Positions 38,501-50,500 of a DNA stretch of 64,000 nucleotides are shown piece by piece. Numbering within the stretch: the first letter of the stretch is position 1; the number at the start of each line of letters is the position of its first letter. The position numbers and the translations under genes are program-made. The notes beneath the pieces are model-generated. The model had not been told where the DNA came from. It did not search any database and worked only from the letters and a program-made list of their open reading frames with translations. Source of the stretch: Siphlonurus alternatus (taxonomy: Eukaryota; Arthropoda; Insecta; Ephemeroptera; Siphlonuridae); contig OX463778.1 of the NCBI GenBank assembly GCA_949825025.1, positions 16,956,196-17,020,195 of the forward strand. Reading direction: 5' to 3'.

Positions 38501-41500
38501 GCTCCTCGCCGCCGCCGCCTCGATGTGTACGGCGTGTCGCAATGCACGCCCACTCAGACTGCATGCCCGCAGCTCTCGCGCCGAGGCAGAGAATTATCAA
38601 AGTAATGAGAGACGTTCTCAGAAAATACAAGGAAAATTTCTTTAGTTTTGAATGCATTATTTAGTTATTTCAATGGATGCCCTTTCCTGGTAGTAAAATA
38701 TTATAAATAATTACCATGTTCGTGTTTTTAAGAGATACTTTCAGAATATTATAGAACATGCAGTTATTTCTGCTGGAAAATTGTAGATTCTTAATTTTAT
38801 TGTATATTTTAATGAATATCCTTACAGTAAACGAAATGCTTAAAATGACGTTATTTTTTCCGGCTATTTTCAAGTTTAAACGTAAATAATAATAATAATA
38901 ATAACTCAAAGGTAGAAAGGTTACGTTGTTTAAAAAAAATACACGATTTTGACAATGAGGCGTGCACGTTGAGTAAAGTTTCTTAAAGAATTACAAGTTT
39001 CTTCATCAATAAATATTTAACACACATTACAGTTATCAGTCTGACTTTGGACTCGGTACGTATATATTATGTTCTGCAATGATTAGCAGTTATCATTACA
39101 TTATAAAAAATGAGATCATCGTCAGAATGGTGTGCGACTCGTCGTCAAGTTGCTGACGCAGACCGCAGACTCCTTGATGAAGGGAAGTGGAGAACACACT
39201 GCAAGCGTGCACATTGCACCCACGACCTGCAACGTTCACTTTCACAGTTGTGTGTTGTGTGGTATGCATGTGTTATCTTTGCACCTTTCTTTGCGATAGG
39301 TATAATTCCTACTATGTTTGCATTTTCTTTAGTGTGTAAGAAAAGTTCATAAAGAAAATTGTTACGTACACTGTATAGATACTAAACACATTACACAGTA
39401 TTATACGATCATAAAACTTAATCGAAATGGAAGTTAAAAAATCAAATAAATTTAATTTTACAAGCATTTGCATGATGACATCAGTTTCTTCCTTCTTACC
39501 AAGATTTGAAATTTGTCATAACCTCATGTTTCAATATATTACGTAATTGATACGTGTATGACAAAAACGTCGTATAATCTGCTGGAACACCTTGACACAA
39601 AGAAAAAAAAAATCTTGCATGCATGCTTTTAAAATATCAGGCTGTTTATGGAGTGTAACGTTTGCATTGATCAGTTCTCGGAATATTAACGTACACTCTA
39701 ATGTATCCTGCATGCTATATAAATAAAGGTTTTAGTACTACATGCTGCATACACTCTGACATGAAATGACATTGGTCAAGGTGGAATGTTGAAAGTATAT
39801 GGTCGACATGAAATACAAAAACTACTTTGAAGGAGTGCAGAATAATTTTAATTTTTTGTGCTATTTAATATTTATGTTCATGAAAAGTGAAAGTACAAAA
39901 ATAATATCAATTACCTCAATTATATTTATGGCTTTTTAACCTGGTTATATAATATTGTAGGATATTAAAAATTATTTTCGTAGTCTGGTAAAATTTCATA
40001 AATTTATTACCAAAATGTTTGTATTATCCACATCCACACACGTTGACAAGCTATTGTTGATCAAAGTTAGTGATAATATGCCATAAAGATATTTATAATT
40101 TTACCATGCAGATATATACAGTTGAATTGGCAAATAAGTAATGATTAATTAAGCCACGATTTTTGTGTATAAAAGCTTGTCAAAAATTAGAAATTGCTCC
40201 ATTTTTCCCATCTTCTCACACAATGCAATAGTGTAGCAGAAAACAGTATTATAAATTATATACAAAATGATTTAAAAATGGGAAAGTATATAAATAATTT
40301 TTCCTGAATATTTTCCTATATATATTGTGTTCTAAACATTATATACGTTTGTGATTTGATGTGTTCAGTAGCTGAACAAGCTGAATGTACGAATGACATC
40401 ATTGCCATTGGTAACTGAATTATAATTGAAATCGTTGACCCTAAATGTCAGCAACAACGTTAGCATCACAAAACGTGGCGAACATTTTGTTGAGTTCATT
40501 ATGTCCATCACTCCACTCCCGGAGTTCATTTACATAATCTGTGCCAGTTAAAGTATATGAACCAATTAATCTCTATAATTATATATTACAATGTAAGCTA
40601 TGTGTTTCTTACTTCGATATAGCTAAATCGAAAATTCTTGCTTAATATTTGAAAATATTGAATTTAATTTGTAAAAGGCAATTTAAGTTAATTTTCATGA
40701 CATTTCAGACCGTCAAATGCAAAAGCATACATTTAAATTAAGAGCAAGATCTATTTTCATGTATTATAATATATTTAAACGTTAAAAACTTTACTGCATA
40801 TCATGTCATATATCTGCCTTTGTGTCTTACCCTCTTAAAGGCCTTATGAACCTTTCACAATATTAAGTACACGGTTAGCTTTGCTTCAGTGTGACTCGGC
40901 TGCATAATTTTTTTTTGTTTCAGTAGCACAAATATCAGAGGCAATAGCCGATGAAAAGGCACCTGTGACGTCACTCACAAAACCTATCCCTGCAAAAGAT
41001 AGGTTCACTCCCGCTGCAACCACGGCCACAATTTTACTTCTGGAATTTTGAAACTTTACCAGGGCAGTCTTGATAGTATTTTTCAAATAGACTGAAAGAA
41101 GTTTTTTGGTGGCGTGTGTACAGACTGAGTTATTGCGGTAGCAAGCTAGATAAGCCAAAAATTTAACATTGTTTTCCTATACAACATTTTCGCTCCTCTT
41201 TCTACCGCAATAACTTGGTTTGTATGACTGTCATAAAAAAAAATCTTTCAGGCTATTTGAAAAATACTATCAAGACTGTCCTGGTAAAGTTTCAAAATTC
41301 CAGAAGTCAAATTGTGGCCGTGGTTGCAGCGGGAGTGAACCTATCTTTTGCAAGGATTTCCCTATATTGTCGCCGCTGAATGAGCGTGAGTGACGTCACA
41401 GGTTCCTTTTCATCGGCTATTATCTCTGATATTTGTGCTGCTGAAACAAAAAATTTTATGCAGCCGAATCACACTGAAGCAAAGCTTACCGTGTACTTAA

Positions 41501-44500
41501 TATCGTGCAAAGGTTCATAAGGCCTTCAATATTCACTAAAAATCATCGATGAGTTGGTAAATTCTTAATTTCCATTTAAGAGAGTGCATTCATTTTACAA
41601 CGAATCATGCAGTTTGTATTGCCAACTTCCATTAATGTGATAAAAAAAAGCCACAATTTCCCTCTAAACGATCTACGTAATGTATAAACCGCGCGTTATC
41701 ACCCGGCGGTCTCTCAGAAGACGTTTTAGCCGCATCTCAAAGCATTGCGTCACCACGCGGGGTCACTTGTCAACTAATTGGAAAATTACTCACAGACCTT
41801 GACGAGAATAATGCAAAGTTAATGCAGCAATTGAGTCCATATATAGTACAGGATGTCGGACATCAGTCCTCAGATATCTCAATGCAAGTAAAAAAAAAAC
41901 GCTTTATATTTTATATTTTCAAACTGATTTTCCCCATTGTCTTAATAAAAAATTAGGATATCATTTAACAATAATTATCGTAATGTTGTATCATTTAAAC
42001 AATAAAAACATAAGTTTGAATCACGCTCTATGATGTGTCGGTTTAAGATACACACCTTACAATTAAATAAATGTGCAAAAATATTCAAGAGAAAGGCTTA
42101 TTTTATGTATCATGCATACGTTTTATAGCTGAAAGGTTTACTATTTATTATTTCACCTCTATAATTCAAATGTAGGTCCTCAAGCTATGGAATCATAAAC
42201 ATAATCACATATTATAAAAAAAATAAACTTATCTCACTCATACCAAAAACAGAAACTTTATAAAAAAAAAAAAGAGAAAAAACGAGAGGGCGTCGTATAA
42301 TTTGTTAATAAAACAATACGAGGAAGTCATCGTCAATTGTCCTCAAGACACTTTTTTTTTTCTTCTTCTTATTATTATTATTTAAAAGTAAGTTTGTTCT
42401 TGATGTTGCTGTCTTACCTAATAAGGCGTACCGAGGGATGCTCATTGCCGATTGGTGCACCACCAACCACACTTGCTCGTCACAAAGACGATGACGGGAC
42501 GGCCTACTTCTACCGTCAAGACGCCAGCAGCAGTCCGACAACCGGCCTTTCTCTACACCATAACAAATGATCCGTAGTTTGTTTCTCGCTTTCTCGCATG
42601 CCCATGAATACACAACTAAAGCCAAAGACCGACTATAGGTGGGTGTCGGAGGTTCCATATGACATAATATTGGTGCCTATTCCGATCTTTATAATAGACG
42701 ACTGTATGTATGATGGTCCGGCCAGAAGACTAAATTTCATCCTAAAGTAAATTGCAGTAAATTTTATATGGAACAACATATGAATCATATATTAACTTTT
42801 TTACTGTGTATTGAACTAAATATTTCATAAGCTACTTTTACTGGCTAGTAAAAACGCACCTGAGATGTAAGTTATAGTTTTTCGGGCGATTGATATATAC
42901 CCTGTGAATTGTTTTAAAACGAGTCGTAGGATACGAGCATAAAAATAATAAATGTATAAAATTCCATTAACCTATTTCATATATATAAATACAGATAGTC
43001 AATTAATGCATTAAGTGAAAATTATTTAATATTTAATATGGTACTTCCATGCATGTTAAATTTAATACTTATAAATTTATTATTATTAAATATATTGTAT
43101 TTTCTCCATATTTGTAGAGCTCATTTTTCTACTACAATATACATTTTTTTTTTCTGTTTACGAGAGGTATAATAATGATTGATCCGAGGGAAAGCTAGCG
43201 TGACAAAGCCGCTTTTATATATATAGTATATATTATATTATATATGCTGCAAGACCTTTAACTTGTTCCGTTGCGCTCGGCTCCCCGATTTATCGTCAAA
43301 CCAAATTATAGTGTTAATTTGATCACATCACGTCAAAACTTTGATAATGTCTGAGGGTTTTGAATGTTTTTATTGTTTGTTATAGACCTAATATTGAAGC
43401 GTTTACATTATGATTCTATACATAAGTTATTAATGAGCTTTTTATAATTGTATTAACATTTTGCTATTGAAAACTTTAAATTAATAATTTGAATTTTAAA
43501 ATTCCAGATTTTTTTTTTTAGTGTTATTGTATTATATGAAAACAGTGAGATAAAAAGAAATATACAAGTTATCTATTATAAGAATTGTATCTAACGAAAC
43601 AGAATTTGAAAGACAGAAAGAGCATGACATAAATGATTTTTTTGATTGAATGTAAATTTGACCAGGATTCATCATCACGTACTGCAGATCTATGTGTTCA
43701 AATTTTAGTTGCATGCAATGGAATGAGTTCAGTAGTAATTCAAAATTAGTCAACACGCTTGTCAGTTTTTTTAACATTATATAAATGTATAACATTTTCA
43801 TGACATTGAGAGCATTTCCAAGGTGAACATTTCATCAATAAAAATATTTATTCCACTACGCAGCTTTGAAATTTCCTGCAATTATATCAATTTTTTACGG
43901 ACAACAGTTTTTATTCTACGTGCTTGCTGTTTAAAATGACACGCAGCTCGACTTCAATTATCCTGAGAGAGTGGTTGAGACGTCGCTCTTATTAATTAAG
44001 TAGCAAAATAGTGTCGGATTAGCAGTGCCATCTCGTGACAAACTACATTCATTGTCACTCATTAGGACTGTCTAGGAATTTTTATGATATGCCATAAGAA
44101 CCACTTAACTCTTTATCCGTGCACTCTCACTTCTTATCTTAATATAAAAATTTTTTGTTTGTTTCATTTTGAATGATTAAAAAATAAATTTTCTTACTGG
44201 CATGTATGTTGAAAGCAAAATAAAACACATTTTTATAAAATATCTATTGATAACGTTGCATTTTGCCACGCCTCTTTTAGTTCCATTTTATTGTCTTGCT
44301 GTAAAAAATGTAAAAATTTATAAGTAATCATATCAACAAAAAAATAAAAATAAATAACTGTTCTTCTCATTATTATGTAACTTGCTAATTTACAGTTTAG
44401 GAAAAAGCATATTGGAGCTGCAGTAAAAACCATAAAAAATATTATTTTATATAATTTAATTTCTATTAAAAATATATAAGCAATGCCCTACAACTGTAAA

Positions 44501-47500
44501 TTATTAACATAAATTAAATGTCATATTTAAAAAAAAATAAATAAATATATTAAGGATATCCGTGATGCATGGTGTTTACAACAACACCAAAGCATTGTCA
44601 CTAAAAATATTACATTGGCAATGTTCTGCAGCTGCTGTTACGATAATTTGGCCTGGTGATTGACCTTTAATGAATGATGATGACCTCTAGTTGAGGTCAC
44701 GTGACCAAAGCAGGGAGTGACGTAACCTTTAATCTTAAACCTAATGTCAGACTCAATGACTCGCCTGTATATATGAAATAACAAGATCAACAGTAATTGG
44801 TTGTACAACTTCACTACAACTAATCAATTTTTAGTTTTCAAGTTTTTTACTATACCAACTAAAATTAATAATTTTTATAGACTATAGTATTATTGAATCA
44901 ATGATTCAATTAGTCATTATTTGCTTTCTTAATTTGTCAGTTCATATTCATGCCACAAACTTGCTCCTTATAACTCTTATGGGATAAAATTAACACGATA
45001 TTCTTTAGAGAATAATTTAAACTATAATATAAACACGCAATTTAACTAATCATTTGTTGAGACCAAATTAAGTTAAACAAAGGAGTGCTATTTTGGTATC
45101 TTGTACAGGAAGTAAAATACGTACGGATGCAACTTAAGTTTCACCCTTGCGGCGGGTGGCTTTAGTGTTTCGTGTTATTTGAGTCGCTAACGATATACAC
45201 CGTAATAAAATTATGTTATTACTCAGCGTAATTTTTTTCCTTTAAAAAATTGTAAAAAAAAAAAAGGTTAAATTATTATGTTTTGGTCAAATTCAGTAAC
45301 TTATTCTAAGTATGTAAAGCTAAATTGAAAAAATTAATATATTATATTATTATTTTTTCTCATTAACTTTGATTATAATGCTTCTTGCAGTCATTGAGAT
45401 ATTTTATTAAAAATATCTCTTATAACATGGGAAAAGGAGAACCAATTTATTTTCACACAACTAACTCTATAAAAAAAACTTGCTGCTGTACGTATTTAAA
45501 AATTTTCCCATCAGAATGACAGGAGTTAGTTCTCTGACAGTGTATAGCACCGTAAATAACCCGAACCTCGCTGCAACTTTAGTTGCTCTCCACGGGATCT
45601 CCCCTTGTGCGATCAAGGAAAGATGCTCCCCACATGGGGGTGCAAGAAACCCCTCGCTGCCGCCACAACAACCCCCGGCTGACACGCGTGCCGCGCACCG
45701 AGTAGCACCGCGCCCCAGATCCATGCATATGCTGTTGTGTGATGCGAGTAATTAAATATTCCACCTTTATAGCATCAATACTTATTATTAAAACAAAGTT
45801 TTCTTTTCAGAAACAGGGATATTTTTATTGATGAATATATTTATAACTTTCAATATTATCTATTCTTAATATGAATCAGAGCAACACGTATTTGTATACT
45901 AGTAAAACGTAAATTTTGTTGATTGGTGTTGAAGTTAATTGTTTAAATTTATTTTACTTGCTATGTATTTTGTTAATGTTTAAATAAATTAAGCCTCGGA
46001 GAGATCAATATTTATGCCAACTAAAGAAGAAAAAATATAAGATAAAGCCTCACTTGCAGAGAAAAAAAAAAAATATCGAGCAACGTTCATGGTCCATTTA
46101 AATAATATAAAAAACATTTTTATATTCTACACGTAAACACAATATATTTATTTGGATCTCCTTTAATTTCATTATTTTTTTCTAAAAAAAATGAGCTTGT
46201 GAATGGAATAAATTCTATTTTGAATTGCGATTTTTTTAATAAAAGAAAAAACACTAAATTATATTATATGGAATTTGCAAAAACAATGTAATAAATTTAA
46301 TACTCTTCAACAATTTTTTCAATTGCCCCATGGGCTTTTATTTTAATTTGAACTATAATAATAATATATGTAATATGTTAATTATTATGTTATGTATATT
46401 ATTGTATTTTGCCCATGAGAGAGATAATAAAATAAGATATTGTATCAATTAAACTATCAGACAATTACAGCACTAATTAATATAAATAATTTATGAGGTT
46501 ACAATGAAACGACCACAGATTACCTAATGCTGCTTTAAACATGAATGTTAGTTTTGCTTGCTAGCGGCATGCATGCATGGCTAGTTGAACAAGGCCTCTC
46601 GTAGCTCTGTATGCTGTACATATTAAACCTGATGACGTCACTGTGTCACGTCACGGTTCGCCGTGTCAGAACTATGTGGTGGACATTGAAGGTGCCATAA
46701 GAATGACATCATATAGAGTAATTGAGTGTGGCCGGCTGCAGGTTCATCAGGCCTTGATATTGTCGCGGATAATTAAACACCACCTTCGTGTGTGTTTTTA
46801 CCGCGGGAAAAAAACAATTTATAAACTCATGCATGGGAATTTATAATAAGGTATTATTTGTTTGTTATAATAATTCAATGTTATTTAATAAGTAGTATAT
46901 TAAGGTAGTTCATTTTAAACTTGAGTACATAATTATAATAGCTTATGATCGAATATATTCATGTTGCTAATTTGTTTTTAAATGTGTCATATTATATTAA
47001 TGAAATAAAAAAATTAAACATGAATGTTTAATATTAATTACATTAAAAAATATCTAAGATAAAGACAAGTGAAAAATATATGTAAGCCTGAGCGGTAAAA
47101 TCATGACTTATAAAAAAAAAGAAGTGAAAACTGTAATATAGAGATTAGATAAAAGTAAACATGTACACGTCACTTCGAAGGTGAAGTTTGTTTCTTTTGT
47201 ATTACTTAGTATATAATTAACAAGTTATCTGTTAATTTAATAGCTTCGCTATATTTAATTTGTCTGCATAATTATTCTCGGTTGGTGGAGCGTACACGAA
47301 GAAGCGCCGGTAAATTCTCTGCTCCACTCACAACTCACAATGCGTCAAAGCGGCATGCACCTGTGCTGCTGTGTTGCCTATCGTACACTTAAATGATAAC
47401 AGAGAACGTTCACTAAAAATAGCCATGGTATGTACAGTGTCAACTTTATGTCATTATAGTTGAAAAGAAAAACGGGCTAATTAAAAAAATTATATTTTTG

Positions 47501-50500
47501 AAAACTTGGTGACTCGATCAATCAGGCGCGGATCCAGGGGGTGGGCTGGGGGGGATGTAGCCCCCCCCCCCCGAAATTTTGAATTTATCATGGGCAATAT
47601 AGGCATTTCCCCCACTCCAAATTTTTTTTTTTAACATTGGACTTATGGAGGCAGCCCCTCCCGAAATTTTTTTATGGATCCGCGCCTGCGATCAATCGAT
47701 AAGAAAATAAAATTAATCGTTACTTGACTGTGATTAAAGTTATAGCAAAGAACGAACTTATAACATAAATATTTTATCTGACATTGTTTACCTCAATATA
47801 GATTTTATTGCCCTTAATTATATTGAATTTATGTCTGTGTAATACTTATATACCATGAGAATTTCACGGTACATAAACTTTTAAGTGATTATATAAACAG
47901 CAGTTCAATTCCTATAATATTATATAAGTTATATACAATATGAGCTATAAAATTAAATTGTTTAATATATAAAGATATAATGAAATTTAACTGCATGTTG
48001 TCATGATAATAATACTGTTGTTCTTTAAATTGTAGTAATTTAAATAATACATTTATAAATATAATAACAATTGCATCAACAATAAATCACATTTTTTGGT
48101 AGCCTTATATTATACGTTTCGTTAGTAAAGGTATAATATAAAGGTCTGTACGTAAAGGTATTGCTTTATACGGTAAATACGAGGCGCGGTGTCAGCGGTG
48201 TGCCTCAGTAAAAAAAAAAAAAAACATCACCGTAGTGTCTGCGAGAGCGTGATGTGTGTGCTTGTAAACGGAATGTGCCGCGCAGCCACTCCCACTTATA
48301 CCATCGCCGTCTAAAAGGTACGCCTTTCTTCTCACGGACTTTTCATACTATTCAGAGACTCGTTATTTTGAAGTCGACATTATGTCTACCCACGTGACCC
48401 AGGTCACGAAGTCGAGACAAATCCTTATATGGAGAACGACTGCATGGCAATGACCAATAATAATATTGCTAAATTTATATGACTAATATAAACATAATAC
48501 AATTTTTTTATACTTTATTCAACACTTAATAAAAATGTTTATTTGTTTTTGTTATCTATATAGTACAGGAGCACGATTTTATTACAAGTTTAAATGTTAT
48601 TAAAGTCTTAATGAAATATGATCCGTGTGCAAATTACCTATACTGCAAGATAGAGGATTAAGATAAATAATATTATACGTACTACATTTACAATTAATAA
48701 TTCTTCGTTTGAAGTTTGAAACGACTGTTATACGTAATCTCTTATGTATCTAAAAGTAGCAGATTATATAATTATATATTCATGCTAATTTGTAATTAAT
48801 TTATAAAACAACTTACTGTATAATACAAAAGTACTGCAAATTTATGTAGACTGATTGGATCAATAACACCGCCGTATTGTGACATGTGTTGCAGTGACAT
48901 TTCTGTCATCGCCTCTGCATGAGACTACCAAGCAAGGGAGGAAAAAATGGGATGGGACAGTGGAGGTGGGCGTGGCATCACACTTACCCGCAGGTGCAAA
49001 TCTCGCAGACACATTGCTCCTTAAGTGGCACGGTCGACTTTTGCGAAGGTCCTCCATCCTTACGGATCGTCTGAGAAGATGTATTCTTGCTTTGCTGAAC
49101 TGATCCATCGCTTGATTGAATAATTTTAGTTGAAGTTTCATTAATTTCTTGAACTGTTTTACCATCTTTAGTTACTTCTTGAACTGATTTATTTAAATTA
49201 TTTGTTGATGAAGTTGATATGACACCTTGTTGATTTTTATTATTGGAGGTACTTTGTGATGTTGATATTTGCTCACTAGTAATTGATTCTTGTGATATAT
49301 TTTTGCTGGAGCTACTGTTAATAACACTGCTTGATTTTTGAGCTGACGAGGAAGATAAATTTGATTCTTGGACCGAGGAGGTGACGTTCCCTTGTGACAT
49401 TTCTTTTCTCGAGCCGCTGCGAACCACGCCCGACTCGATCATTCCTCCGGTAATTGCCATATTAGAGGATGAGCTCTGGACCATTTCTTGGACGGAGCTG
49501 CTTTCTTGAGAAACAATTTGACTTGACGAGCTGCGGGACACGGAAAATTGCTTAGACGAAGATATCTCCTCGGATATTGTTTTATTGGAGACTCCACGAG
49601 CCACTTGTTGAGTTGACGTATCTCGTGACGTCATGTTATTAGTTGATTGTTGAATAGAGTCATGAGCTTCTCGTTGCATCATTTGTTGAGATGAAGAACT
49701 TGATTCTTGTGCAATAGCTGTACTTGAACTACTGCGAGCAACGTGCTGAGATGATTCTTTTGATATATTTTTTGATGAGTCTTGAATTATTCCTTGTTGA
49801 ATAATTGTACTAGAACCAGTTTGAGTCATTGACTGTGAAGACATCGATTCTTTTGATATTGATGAGCTTGAGCTATTTTGCATTACAGATGATGATATAT
49901 CTTGCGACACCGTCTTACTTGAACCTGTATGCTGTTGAGTCACTGTCGATTTACCGGCTGCGGGCAAACTTACATACCCGCCGGTCTGTTGCTGGGTTAC
50001 TGAAGGTTTACCGGCTGTTGGCATACTAACACCAGTTGGTTGTTGGATTATTGATGGCTTACCGGCCGCCGGTAAGCTAACGTAACCTCCAGTTTGTTGT
50101 TGGTTCACAGATGATTTACCGGCTGCCGGTGTATATCCACCGGTTTGTTTCTGGTTGATTGTTGATATACCGGCCGCTGGCATACTCACGTAACCACTAG
50201 TTTGTTGTTGGTTTACGGTTGATTTACCTGCCGCCGGTGTATTTGTATATCCACCAGCTTGTTTCTGGTTAATTGTAGATATACCAGCTGCTGGCATACT
50301 GACATAACCTCCAGTTTGTTGTTGGTTTACGGTTGGTTTCCCAGCTGCCGGTGTACTGACATATCCACCGGTTTGTTGTTGGGTGTATGAAGAAATGCCG
50401 GCTGCCGGACGACTAACGTAAACATCACTTACGTAAACTTCAGTCTGGTGTTCGTGCGTTGAAGATTTGCCGTCCACCGCTTGCTGCTTTGTGTCCGATG

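Larger units (their letters stand above)
28912..48987 (-). other. Intron 1 of the giant gene (20 kb)
   Basis: This is AT-rich sequence with no supportable coding exon in the joined model. It contains the (CA)n and (TA)n tracts, the ATTAT array, foldback elements and two hAT-type insertions listed separately. GC-richer islands lie near 30.2, 31.1, 33.0, 34.9, 37.4, 38.5, 39.2, 42.5, 44.7, 45.6, 46.7, 47.3 and 48.3 kb. These may be regulatory or alternative-exon sequence. Confidence 0.7.

Noticed and set aside
39110..39352. Plus-strand 80-codon frame in intron 1
   Set aside because: No recognisable motif, no splice context and no homologous copy; treated as chance in a GC-richer island.
42305..42658. 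117-codon minus-strand frame
   Set aside because: It contains a poly-Lys/Asn stretch from an AT-rich run and no family motif; not supported.
45467..45764. Overlapping frames on both strands in a GC-rich island
   Set aside because: Open frames on both strands come from base composition; no domain or splice support.
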